Origin: Corynebacterium callunae DSM 20147
Lineage (GTDB): Bacteria > Actinomycetota > Actinomycetes > Mycobacteriales > Mycobacteriaceae
Reading direction: 5' to 3'
DNA length: 64,000 nucleotides
NCBI RefSeq assembly: GCF_000344785.1
Contig: NC_020506.1
Location: 2,666,001 to 2,730,000, forward strand
A model generated the notes under the pieces. The model had not been told where the DNA came from. It was given only the letters and a program-made list of their open reading frames with translations, and ran no database searches. The position numbers were made by a program, and so were the translations under genes. How positions within the stretch are numbered: position 1 is the stretch's first letter; the number at the start of each line of letters is the position of its first letter. This document shows, in pieces, positions 28,101 to 36,057 of the stretch.

Positions 28101-28735
28101 AGCAGACCCTGCTCGCGGGCTGATGCGACTGCTGAGGTGCGGGAGCGCACGCCCAATTTGTCATAAATATGGACCAGGTGGGATTTCACCGTGGCCTCGG
28201 AAAGGAAAAGAATCCGGCCGATATCGCGGTTGGAGGAACCACTTGCCACCAGCTTTAATACCTCTAGCTCGCGGGGAGTCAACGAGGTTTTGGGGGTGCG
28301 CACCCGCGTCATCAAGCGGTTTGCCACAATCGGAGACAGCGTGGAATCGCCCTCCGCAGCTGAACGTACCGCGGCGAGGAGCTCTGCCGGTGGGGCATCT
28401 TTAAGCAGGTAGCCGAGTGCACCCGCTTCAATAGCACCCAAAATATCGGCATCGGTGTCATAGTTGGTGACAACCAAGACCCGTGGTGGGTTTTCAATAT
28501 TGCGCTTAATCGCAGCGGTAGCATCAGCACCGGTGGACACCTGAGTGCCCTGTACACCGGGCCCAAAACGCAGATCCATCAAGATCACATCAATTCCGCC
28601 TTCATGGGCTGCTTGAACAGCGCCCTCGGCGGTGGAAACCTCCCCCACAACTTCGATGTCAGCTGCGCTTTCTAGAACAGCTCGGAGGCCGAGCCGGACA
28701 ATCTCATGGTCATCAGCGAGCAAGACACGGATCAT
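28097..28735 (-). CDS. hrrA: Haem-responsive response regulator HrrA
   Basis: 212-residue NarL/LuxR-type regulator. The receiver domain has DD (8-9), the phospho-acceptor Asp54 (VILMDLRFG) and the conserved Lys (YLLKDAPP). The LuxR-type helix-turn-helix is LTPRELEVLKLVASGSSNRDI. It reads almost like C. glutamicum HrrA, which activates haem use (hmuO) and respiratory genes and represses haem synthesis. hrrS lies upstream on the same strand with a 139-base gap, so hrrA may have its own promoter. Confidence 0.95.
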   Translation of the reverse strand: MIRVLLADDHEIVRLGLRAVLESAADIEVVGEVSTAEGAVQAAHEGGIDVILMDLRFGPGVQGTQVSTGADATAAIKRNIENPPRVLVVTNYDTDADILGAIEAGALGYLLKDAPPAELLAAVRSAAEGDSTLSPIVANRLMTRVRTPKTSLTPRELEVLKLVASGSSNRDIGRILFLSEATVKSHLVHIYDKLGVRSRTSAVASAREQGLL

Positions 28736-28874
28736 GGTGTGAACAAAGTCCTTCCCAATGGATTATCACCCCGGCGCGAAATGCCGAAGCTTTACCTTCA
28801 AGAGTGTAGGTGGGTAGATCAGTCGTACTTTAGTCTAGCCATAGCCTTCAACAGTTGGAGAATTCCCTCCATTG

Positions 28875-30122
28875 TTAGTTGGCATCTACCGGCAGTGCTA
28901 CTGACACCGCAGTGCCCTGCCCATAAGCCGATTCCACCACTACTTCTCCATTTAATTCCCGCGCACGCTGATGCAGCGCACTAAGCCCAATATGGCCCAA
29001 ACCTGCAGGTTGAGCGCGTACTTGCTCCGGATCAAAGCCCACTCCATCATCCACCACATCTAAGCGCACTTCATTTTCCTCATAGGTTAAGGTGACATGG
29101 CAGTTTTTAGCCTCTGAGTGTTTTGCCACATTGGCAATGGCTCCCTGAGCAATACGCAACAGCGTGGCCTCTGTCTTCATGGGCAATTGACGTACATCTC
29201 CATCCACATTGATAACAAAGTGAATGCCCAAAAGAGGCTGGGTGACGCGGTGTAGTGCATCTTCCAAAGAAGTCTGCGAAAGCGCTGCTGGCTGCAAAGC
29301 CGCAATCATGGCGCGAGCTTCACTGAGGTTATCGGAGGCGGTATTACGCGCCAATCGGATCTTGTCCAGTGCCGCAGCATGGGGATTTTCCACTTCATCC
29401 TTTGCCAAGATCTCTTGCTCGGCTACATGCAGCAGCATCTGAATAGAGGACAGACCCTGCGCCACGGTGTCATGGATTTCATGGGCGATTCTTTGACGCT
29501 CGGCTGCAATACCGGCGTTTCTTTCTGTCTCTGCCAGCTGCGAACGGGTTTCAATGAGCTGATCAATAAGCTCCTGTTTTTCATTATTAACCCGCCACAA
29601 GGTGCGGAAAGCATAATCAATGGCGATGGACACAATGGCAGATACCGCAGGTCCCATCACACCACCCACAGTCAGCCCATTGGGATACTGGCTGGCAATT
29701 GCGATAGACGTAGCACCAATAACCGCAATAATGCCGCGTACATCGGGCATCACCTGCAGATACAGGAAAAACAGGGGGAAGAGCATATAGATGGAGATCG
29801 GCACAATGGGCACCATGATGATCCACACCAAAGTCAGCAAAAACAGCCAGGCCAACTGCATGGGGTGGCTAATATCAACCCGCTTGGACGATCCCCAAAA
29901 GTATAAAAATCCCCAGGCCAGCAGCAATACACAAGCCAAGGCAAAAAGCGGCAGCGATAAGCGCGCGGAGGCACCTAGTCCCACCACCAGCAAGGTTGCG
30001 GTCATAATGTGGATGCTATTGCGATAACTCATAGCACCTGGCTGGCCACCGCGCTTTGCCAAATTTTCAACATCAAGTTCATTGCGCATGGATACCCGCT
30101 TAGGATCTAGGCTTGACTGCAT
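28875..30122 (-). CDS. hrrS: Haem-responsive sensor kinase HrrS
   Basis: 415-residue membrane histidine kinase with about six N-terminal membrane segments, a HisKA_3 dimerisation domain (RQRIAHEIHDTVAQGLSS) and a HATPase domain (DDGVGFDPE, GLGHIGL). It senses haem and phosphorylates HrrA. I use ATG 30122 because it puts the phospho-accepting His at position 217, the number I recall for the C. glutamicum protein; ATG 30089 is possible. This start overlaps the start codon of the divergent lipoprotein gene within GCATGC. Confidence 0.88.
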   Translation of the reverse strand: MQSSLDPKRVSMRNELDVENLAKRGGQPGAMSYRNSIHIMTATLLVVGLGASARLSLPLFALACVLLLAWGFLYFWGSSKRVDISHPMQLAWLFLLTLVWIIMVPIVPISIYMLFPLFFLYLQVMPDVRGIIAVIGATSIAIASQYPNGLTVGGVMGPAVSAIVSIAIDYAFRTLWRVNNEKQELIDQLIETRSQLAETERNAGIAAERQRIAHEIHDTVAQGLSSIQMLLHVAEQEILAKDEVENPHAAALDKIRLARNTASDNLSEARAMIAALQPAALSQTSLEDALHRVTQPLLGIHFVINVDGDVRQLPMKTEATLLRIAQGAIANVAKHSEAKNCHVTLTYEENEVRLDVVDDGVGFDPEQVRAQPAGLGHIGLSALHQRARELNGEVVVESAYGQGTAVSVALPVDAN

Positions 30123-30702
30123 GCGTCGTACATTACCCATTTCCGCGTTCAGCTCCATCATGCTGGCCACCGTTATGGCAAGTTGTTCCAGCCCCGCACC
30201 AGAAACCTCCGCCACTGCCACTCCCGCAGCCCCCGTGACGCCGGCGGAAGTCACGGACGGGGTGGGCGTCGATAAGCTGCCCTTTGATGCGATGCCCACC
30301 GTCGCGCGCGAGGCCCAGGTTGCCTGCCCCTACCTGGATACCGAGTGGGTGGCCGAAACCAACGGCCAGCGCGTCACCGGTTACGGCACCGACGAGAGCT
30401 TTTCGACGCCTGCTTGCGTCTATTATTCTTTCCCCGAAGAACCCCAGCTCACCGTGATCGTCCGCGAAATGGACTCAGTTGCTGAAGCCACCCAGGTTGT
30501 CGACTGGGCAGCTCCAATCGATTCCACCGAACCTGCCGAAGAACCCGCAGGTTGGTCAGGTGGCCGTGGCGGCGGACAAGGCCAGGGTGCGCTTTATGCC
30601 GTCTCCAAAAACAACACCGCGGTGGTGGTTTTTAGCAACCAAGAACAATCCCTCAAAGCCCAATTAGTGGCCGAGGAAGTAATCAAAAACCTGGGCCTTT
30701 AA
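30121..30702 (+). CDS. Putative lipoprotein (DUF2020-like)
   Basis: 193 residues. MRRTLPISAFSSIM…VMASC is a lipoprotein signal peptide with a lipobox cysteine near residue 21. A Thr/Pro/Ala-rich linker follows, then a globular domain with two cysteines (VACPYLD and TPACVYYSF) that could pair. It is probably anchored to the outer face of the membrane; function is unknown. It is divergent from hrrS with overlapping start codons, so control with the haem system is possible. An in-frame ATG at 30082 would add residues before the signal peptide and is less likely. Confidence 0.75.
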   Translation: MRRTLPISAFSSIMLATVMASCSSPAPETSATATPAAPVTPAEVTDGVGVDKLPFDAMPTVAREAQVACPYLDTEWVAETNGQRVTGYGTDESFSTPACVYYSFPEEPQLTVIVREMDSVAEATQVVDWAAPIDSTEPAEEPAGWSGGRGGGQGQGALYAVSKNNTAVVVFSNQEQSLKAQLVAEEVIKNLGL

Positions 30703-30851
30703 AAAGCCACATCGTTATAAGGCATGAGGGTTGATACCCATGGGAAGACAAATTCCATCAGCCCAAAAAACACCACAGCCAGCAGTCCCAGCACAATAAG
30801 CAATTTTAGAAACCAGGGTCCAGGCAGATAATGCCACAAAAGGGAATACAT
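30699..30851 (-). CDS. Small membrane protein (50 residues) coupled to sortase
   Basis: MYSLLWHYLPGPWFLKLLIV begins a 50-residue protein with one clear membrane helix (about residues 13-32), a PGPWFLK entry motif, and the tail FPWVSTLMPYND. The ATG follows the sortase TAA directly (TAAATG on the minus strand), so translation is coupled. I recall similar short proteins next to sortase or cell-envelope genes in other corynebacteria. Its stop overlaps that of the convergent lipoprotein gene. It may help place or regulate the sortase; that is inference. Confidence 0.72.
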   Translation of the reverse strand: MYSLLWHYLPGPWFLKLLIVLGLLAVVFFGLMEFVFPWVSTLMPYNDVAF

Positions 30852-31700
30852 TTAATTGCTCTCCAATACTGCTGGGGTGCTGCCCTCTGTCTTAGGAACT
30901 TCTTCCACCAACATGCCGTGCACAATCATGCGCTGGGCATTAGAAAACTGCGGATGGCACGTGGTCAAGGTAATCAAAGATTCCGCATCCGGAGCCACCG
31001 TGGTGTCTGTGGTCTCCGCAATGCCAGGATTCGGATAAGTGACCTCAATATGATCCGGGGTAGTAATCATTCGCCCTTGCACATAGGCATAATCACCGCT
31101 GCTCATGCGCTGCACCTGCGTCTCATTAAAACACTGCGTGGCCTCTGCCTGCCGCGATTGGGCATCCGTACTCATGGGCATCACTCGATAGACATCCCAA
31201 GAATCATAAGTCTCAATAACAATGGCATCACAGACATTAAGATTTCCCAGATCATTAAAAGGCGCGCCCTTGCCCACACGGTGGCCAGCTACTGCAAAGT
31301 TGCCTGCCTCGCCCGGCATTTGAGAATTCACATAACGGCCAGGCCCCGCCAAAAGATCCTCCTCGCTGGTGCCCTCCACTACAGCAAAGTTAAAATCCGA
31401 ACCAAAACTTGGGATATACAAGCGCGCAAAAGCCTCACCCAATTCCGGATTGAGCTGTTGGCGCGGATTAGCCCTTTGTTGATTCCATCGCTCATCAAGC
31501 TCAGTGCCAGCGACCTCTTGCTTCTGACCAGCTTCCAAATTAGTCCAATAAGCCTCATAAAATGCAAAAAGAAGGGCAAGAACTCCAATGGTTAAAAGCA
31601 GCTCACCAAGGATGTGGGAGAAACTAATCCGAGGCCTTTTCCCCCGACTTTTCCCATGTCGGGGGCACTGCGCATCAGTATGATCAAGCGTTTTGGTCAT
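30852..31700 (-). CDS. Sortase (class E-like)
   Basis: About 282 residues: a cytoplasmic basic N-terminus, one membrane anchor (LLLTIGVLALLFAFYEAYW), then an extracellular sortase beta-barrel. Catalytic residues are visible: His in VAGHRVGKG, Cys in TLTTCHPQFS, Arg in QRMIVHG. Class E sortases in Actinobacteria anchor LAXTG-type proteins to the wall; no substrate gene lies nearby, so it is probably a housekeeping sortase. ATG 31700 and GTG 31706 are both possible starts. Confidence 0.88.
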   Translation of the reverse strand: MTKTLDHTDAQCPRHGKSRGKRPRISFSHILGELLLTIGVLALLFAFYEAYWTNLEAGQKQEVAGTELDERWNQQRANPRQQLNPELGEAFARLYIPSFGSDFNFAVVEGTSEEDLLAGPGRYVNSQMPGEAGNFAVAGHRVGKGAPFNDLGNLNVCDAIVIETYDSWDVYRVMPMSTDAQSRQAEATQCFNETQVQRMSSGDYAYVQGRMITTPDHIEVTYPNPGIAETTDTTVAPDAESLITLTTCHPQFSNAQRMIVHGMLVEEVPKTEGSTPAVLESN

Positions 31701-31875
31701 CTTCACAATATCTTTTTAAGGGGTCTGAGTATTTAGGTACCCAATGAATACTGCACGTACCATGAACTAGGTGCAATAGAGACGAGGTCTTCGTGGGAAA
31801 TTGTACCCCTGCTCAACTCACTTTCTCTTGTGAATTTGTGGCCCTTTTAGGCTGTCCAGAAAGGCGAACACGATA

Positions 31876-33189
31876 GTGCTCGATATTTTGATTTATCCGG
31901 TGTCCGGTGTGATGAAGCTGTGGCACCTTTTATTACACAATGTCATCGGTATGGACGATTCACTAGCGTGGTTTTTGTCCCTCTTTGGCCTCGTGATCAC
32001 CATCCGTGCCATCATCGCGCCATTTACCTGGACGATGTTTAAAGCTGGTCGCAATACCAGTCAGCTCCGCCCCAAACGAGCAGCAATCGAAGCTGAATAC
32101 GCCGGCAAACACGATGAAGCCTCCATTCGCGAGATGCAAAAGCGCCTCAAAGACCTCAACAAAGAGGAAGGTGTGAACCCTTTTGCGGGTTGTGTGCCAG
32201 CGCTGATTCAAACCCCGGTGATTATTGGTCTCTATTCAGCGCTGATTCAAATGGCGCGACCTGAAGGTGGACTAGAAAATCCGATTCTGCAACCAGTGGG
32301 CTTCTTATCTACCGCGGAAGTGCAGTCTTTCCTCGACGGGCGCATTAATAACGTCCCCCTGCCAGCTTATGTATCCATGCCCGCTGAGCAATTGGCGTAC
32401 TTGGGAACCACCAAGGCTGAAGTCCTGGACTTTGTACTGCCACTATTTATTACCGCAGCCATCCTGACCGCCATCAACATGACGATCTCTTTGATGCGCA
32501 GCTACCAGACCAATAACTTTGGCTCCGGCTTTTCCAATGGCCTCTTCAAAGTCATGGTTGGACTATCCATCATTGCCCCGATCTTCCCGCTTTCTTTGGG
32601 GCTAACCGGACCTTTCCCCACGGCAATCGCACTTTATTGGGTAAGTAACAACTTCTGGACCTTCGCCCAAAATGCAATTATGACCCTAATTCTGCACAAG
32701 AAATACCCGTTGACCGAGGAGTTCAAACAGCACCAGCGGGTGCAGCGCGAGCAATACCGTGCCGAGCTTAAAGAGAAAAAAGAGTTCCTTAACGCCCGTC
32801 GCAAAAACCGCGTGCTGATGGTCTTGCAACCTTGGAGATCTAGCGAACTGCATTCCGAGAATGTGTCAATGACAAATGCTCGCAATGAAAAAATCAATGA
32901 AGAGAAAGCCACCCGCAAAGCAATCGTCGAAAAGCGCCGTGAAACCCAGCGTGAAATGAACCGCGCCTCGATGGAAAAGCTCAAGCAGCGCCGCGCTGAA
33001 GTGCGGGCTAAGAAGAAGGCCGGTCCGCGACACGCGGCCTCCGACAGCGGCAGCAGTAGCAGCAATGTCTCAGTGGATTCCGCGATTGACTCAGACCGCC
33101 GAGCCCATGATTCCTCTTATGATGGCCCCTCAGATGCCGGAAGCTCCAGCAGTGATGGAGGCGGTGGAGACTCCGGTGGCGGAGACTAA
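31876..33189 (+). CDS. YidC/Oxa1-family membrane protein insertase (paralogue)
   Basis: 437 residues. The N-terminal 280 form the YidC/Oxa1 core (SLFGLVITIRAIIAPFTW, the cytoplasmic helical hairpin, then NPFAGCVPALIQTPVIIGLY). The last 150 are a long charged helix followed by a Ser/Gly/Asp-rich tail ending GGGDSGGGD. The gene is far from the usual rnpA-yidC-jag-rsmG cluster, so it is probably a second paralogue. The start is GTG 31876 with AAGGCG 10 bases upstream. It overlaps the convergent TetR gene by 4 bases. Confidence 0.87.
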   Translation: MLDILIYPVSGVMKLWHLLLHNVIGMDDSLAWFLSLFGLVITIRAIIAPFTWTMFKAGRNTSQLRPKRAAIEAEYAGKHDEASIREMQKRLKDLNKEEGVNPFAGCVPALIQTPVIIGLYSALIQMARPEGGLENPILQPVGFLSTAEVQSFLDGRINNVPLPAYVSMPAEQLAYLGTTKAEVLDFVLPLFITAAILTAINMTISLMRSYQTNNFGSGFSNGLFKVMVGLSIIAPIFPLSLGLTGPFPTAIALYWVSNNFWTFAQNAIMTLILHKKYPLTEEFKQHQRVQREQYRAELKEKKEFLNARRKNRVLMVLQPWRSSELHSENVSMTNARNEKINEEKATRKAIVEKRRETQREMNRASMEKLKQRRAEVRAKKKAGPRHAASDSGSSSSNVSVDSAIDSDRRAHDSSYDGPSDAGSSSSDGGGGDSGGGD

Positions 33190-33827
33190 ATCGAGTAGTC
33201 AGCTGGCGGAGCAGAGAGCAGCTGCTTAGCCAGTTCGCGCGCAGTTTCTAGCGGTCCAATATTTTGCACCAGACGAGAACCAGCCAGGCCACCGTCAAGG
33301 AAAACCAGCAGTTGGTTGGCCTGAGTAGTCCCCGGATAGCCATTCTTAGCGGTCAGCAGGTCAGTGAGGGTTTGGTGACACCACTTACGGTGCTCCATCA
33401 CTGCAGCCACAATGCCTTTTTCACTATCGGATTCGGGGCGTGGGTATTCATTGGCAGCATTTTGGAAATGAGAGCCACGGAAGCCCTTTACAGGTTCTTC
33501 TGCAATACACTGATCAAAGAACCCGATGATCTTATCTTCAGGATCTTTAAGAGCATCAGTGCGCTCATGCCAGTCCTCGCGCCACTTTTGGTCGAGGTGC
33601 TCCAAATATGCAATCACGAGGGCGTCTTTAGAACCGAAAAGAGAATAGAGACTCGCTTTAGCAACATCTGCTTCACGGAGAATGCGATCAATGCCGATGA
33701 CACGAATTCCCTCGGTGGTAAACAGGTGTGTTGCGCTATCGAGTAGTCGCTGACGGGGGCTTGGTCGATTGCGACGACGACTTGCCCCGGCACTCGTTTT
33801 ACTCTTGCCTGAAGCGGTGGCAGCCAA
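33186..33827 (-). CDS. TetR/AcrR-family repressor
   Basis: 213 residues with an N-terminal TetR helix-turn-helix (LLDSATHLFTTEGIRVIGID, then ADVAKASLYSLFGSKDALV) and a C-terminal ligand domain. The target is unknown. An ACAAAC/GTTTGT inverted repeat about 100 bases upstream may be its own operator. The gene is tail-to-tail with the YidC paralogue. Confidence 0.87.
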   Translation of the reverse strand: MAATASGKSKTSAGASRRRNRPSPRQRLLDSATHLFTTEGIRVIGIDRILREADVAKASLYSLFGSKDALVIAYLEHLDQKWREDWHERTDALKDPEDKIIGFFDQCIAEEPVKGFRGSHFQNAANEYPRPESDSEKGIVAAVMEHRKWCHQTLTDLLTAKNGYPGTTQANQLLVFLDGGLAGSRLVQNIGPLETARELAKQLLSAPPADYSI

Positions 33828-33848
33828 GGTTGGCCACGTCCTTTCGGT

Positions 33849-33871
33849 TGTTAAGACACTTGTTAAGACAC
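33849..33871. repeat. Direct repeat upstream of tetR-type gene
   Basis: TTGTTAAGACACT occurs twice, nearly back to back, between the regulator start and the operator-like palindrome; possible tandem binding sites. Confidence 0.5.
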
Positions 33872-33923
33872 TGTGGTGCAGGAAGATTTCCTACGGTTGA
33901 AAACTTACCTCTTAACAATATAG

Positions 33924-33937
33924 ACAAACTGGTTTGT
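33924..33937. promoter_or_regulatory. Candidate TetR operator
   Basis: ACAAAC and GTTTGT are perfect 6-base arms around TG, within AT-rich sequence upstream of the TetR-family gene. The motif layout is typical of TetR operators. Confidence 0.55.
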
Positions 33938-34005
33938 ATAGTTTTAATCTACAGGCCAGTACAGGAACTTTTCTAGTTCTGGGTGACAAACTTTCACAAT
34001 GGAAA

Positions 34006-34055
34006 AAGTGGCTGTGGCACTTGAGATTTCTCTCAAGTGCCACAGCCACTTCTTT
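34006..34055. terminator. Strong terminator after the GlsB-type gene
   Basis: A 20-base perfect stem (34006-34025 with 34032-34051, core GGCTGTGGCACTTGAG) with loop ATTTCT. T-rich and A-rich flanks make it usable on both strands; the minus-strand membrane protein gene ends about 40 bases away. Confidence 0.9.
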
Positions 34056-34093
34056 ATATTTTGTCACTGATTGTTAAAACCAGTGCCTCACTG

Positions 34094-34363
34094 TTATTTC
34101 TTTGCGCGATTAAAGAACTGCACGATGGTAAGCAGAATAACTGCACCAATCAAGCAGGTGATGAAGCTGAAGATCCAGCCAGCGCCAGCAACGTCAACGC
34201 CGAAGAGGCTGAGCAGGAAGCCACCGAGCAGACCGCCGATGATACCAACAACGATATTTAGCAGAAGTCCTTGCTGAGCATCAGTGCCCTTGATCTTGGA
34301 GGCAATCCAGCCAGCAAGTCCACCAATAATGATCCATGCAATCCAACCAAGTCCGAGTGTCAT
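34094..34363 (-). CDS. GlsB/YeaQ/YmgE-family stress membrane protein
   Basis: 89 residues with three hydrophobic segments and the family's glycine pattern (IIGGLAGWIASKIKG, LLNIVVGIIGGLLGGFLLSL). Such transglycosylase-associated proteins are small inner-membrane proteins induced by stress; biochemical function is unknown. GAAGGAGAAAC precedes the ATG. It lies between strong hairpins and forms its own unit. Confidence 0.92.
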   Translation of the reverse strand: MTLGLGWIAWIIIGGLAGWIASKIKGTDAQQGLLLNIVVGIIGGLLGGFLLSLFGVDVAGAGWIFSFITCLIGAVILLTIVQFFNRAKK

Positions 34364-34735
34364 AATGTTTCTCCTTCGTAAGATACTGCGATTTCAGGTG
34401 AAGATTTTCTACACAACGCATAGTATCTTAATGGATATAGATTTATTGTGCATCTTTACTTATGGGTTTTGGCAGTATTGTTATGCAAAAGATTTAAATA
34501 GTTAATGCTCTATTTCCCCTCTTAGCTGGGAGGAAATAGAGCATTAACTATTTTGAAGCTTTTTTGGCTGGTCACTGAATTTTTTAGAATAAAAACTTAA
34601 ATTAAGCCTAATTTAGACCCAAGATAAGCCTAAATTTAACCTTAGTTTAGGCTTAAAAACTCGGCCATAATCCTTATTTGGTACCTGCTGACGGCGAAGC
34701 GGGAGCCGAAGCTCCCGGAGCACCTTTAAACACTC
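34364..34735. other. Intergenic region with several hairpins
   Basis: 372 bases without a convincing gene. It holds a 22-base perfect stem (34496-34517 with 34532-34553), an inverted repeat TAAGCCTAAA / TTTAGGCTTA around 34630-34655, and a GGGAGC/GCTCCC hairpin near 34702-34718 whose minus-strand loop reads TTCG. The large stem probably terminates uspA transcripts from the minus strand. Confidence 0.6.
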
Positions 34736-35632
34736 TTAAGCGCTTTGTGGACGAACTACCATCATTGGGCATGGAGCGGACTGCAGCAAGGCGCGAGAGG
34801 TGGAACCAAGCAGCATGCCCTTGAATCCACCACGGCCGTGGGATCCAACAACCAAAAGCTGAGCACCCTCGGAAGCTTCTGCCAGCGCACGTACTGGACG
34901 ATCACGGGTGATAACCTTCTTCACCTGAACATCTGGATACTGCTCAACGAGTGGAGCCAAACGCTCAATCAGGAGGTTGGTCTGCTCACGCTCGACATCA
35001 TCCCACTGCTGTTGCGCAGCTGCAAGGCCAGCTAGGGAAGCCTGCACCTGCATATCCATCCAGGTGTGTACAGCTACCAGCTCAGCACCGCGGGCAGAAG
35101 CCTCAGCGAATGCGTACTCGGTTGCCTGCTGGGAGACATCGGAACCATCAACACCGACCACAACTGGGCCGTACTTGGTGGACTCATTAACGGAGCTATC
35201 GGCACGAACCACAACAACTGGGCACTTAGCGTGGCTTACAACCGCACCAGAAACAGAACCCATAACCATTCCAGAAAGTCCGCCGAGACCACGGGAGCCC
35301 ATGACAATCATGGTGACGTCATTGGACATTTCCAGCAGCATATCGATAGGGCTGCCTTCTGCGATGGTGTGGCCGATCTTGATTTCCGGGGCTACCTCGT
35401 GCGCAATGTCGCGAGCTTCATTTACCTTCTCCAGTGCCTCTGCCTGAAGGTCATCAAAAAGCTCCTGTGGAGGAACCATTCCTTCTGCGTAAAGGAACTG
35501 CGGCATGGTGTAGCTGGAGGCCAAACGGAGTGGAATTCCACGCTTATTGGCGGTATTTGCAGCCCACCGAACGGCTTGCTTTGAAGCATCCGAACCATCT
35601 ACTGCGACTACTACGATGTCTTCTTTGCTCAT
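34736..35632 (-). CDS. Universal stress protein with tandem Usp domains
   Basis: 298 residues: two UspA domains (about 1-145 and 155-298), each with a Rossmann-like ATP-binding loop (MGSRGLGGLSGMVMGSVSGA and GSHGRGGFKGMLLGSTSRA, the GX2GX9GS/T type). Cytoplasmic stress or dormancy protein that probably binds ATP. Codon use is strongly biased to preferred codons, so it is probably abundant. Start ATG 35632; AGGTCGACCGAG on the minus strand is a fair ribosome site. Confidence 0.93.
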   Translation of the reverse strand: MSKEDIVVVAVDGSDASKQAVRWAANTANKRGIPLRLASSYTMPQFLYAEGMVPPQELFDDLQAEALEKVNEARDIAHEVAPEIKIGHTIAEGSPIDMLLEMSNDVTMIVMGSRGLGGLSGMVMGSVSGAVVSHAKCPVVVVRADSSVNESTKYGPVVVGVDGSDVSQQATEYAFAEASARGAELVAVHTWMDMQVQASLAGLAAAQQQWDDVEREQTNLLIERLAPLVEQYPDVQVKKVITRDRPVRALAEASEGAQLLVVGSHGRGGFKGMLLGSTSRALLQSAPCPMMVVRPQSA

Positions 35633-35812
35633 CTCGGTCGACCTTTCTCGACTTGTGAATCGCAGTTAACATATAGCCACGATTCATGATCTCTGACGCC
35701 TCTTATTGTAGCGCTTATGCCCGGCTCAATGTTCCGGTTAGTACCAGTTTCGGGGGTAAAAACTATGAGTTCTATAACTCACTTTTTTCGAACTCTGACC
35801 TGCGCACAAAGC

Positions 35813-35856
35813 AAGGCCATGCACTAAGCTTTATCAGCTCAATACATGGCCTTGCT
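35813..35856. other. Long inverted repeat upstream of uspA
   Basis: GCAAGGCCATG and CATGGCCTTGC form 11-base perfect arms around 22 bases, within the 287-base gap between the uspA start and the small minus-strand peptide gene. No T-run follows on either strand, so it need not be a terminator. Its role is unknown. Confidence 0.5.
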
Positions 35857-35919
35857 ACAGCGCGCATAATCGTGATTTGCGCACCTCAGCCCTTAAACTA
35901 GAAGGACTAAAACAAATTC

Positions 35920-36057
35920 CTAGCCGTTGACCACAGGAGCGTCGGCGTTAGCTGGGAACAAAAAGTCAAAAATTGTTCGACCAACTTGGGCGACGATCGC
36001 ACCGAGGTCAGTAGCAAAAAATTCGATGATTGGGTTGATGAGAAGATTGAAGTCCAT
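35920..36057 (-). CDS. 45-residue putative amphipathic peptide
   Basis: MDFNLLINPIIEFFATDLG… ends in an acidic/polar tail, …FDFLFPANADAPVVNG. The hydrophobic residues recur every three to four positions, as in amphipathic helices; size and character recall the short PorA/PorH-type wall peptides of C. glutamicum, though not their sequences. Codons are mostly the host's preferred ones. No ribosome site is visible, but TACCCT just upstream could give a leaderless message. The ATG overlaps that of the divergent pseudouridine synthase gene. It could still be a chance frame. Confidence 0.5.
   Translation of the reverse strand: MDFNLLINPIIEFFATDLGAIVAQVGRTIFDFLFPANADAPVVNG

Noticed and set aside
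34687..34735. Minus-strand peptide of 19 codons with GTG start after uspA (Gly-Ala-Pro-Ser-rich)
   Set aside because: Too short, no ribosome site, and its repetitive composition comes from a GC-rich hairpin with a TTCG loop.
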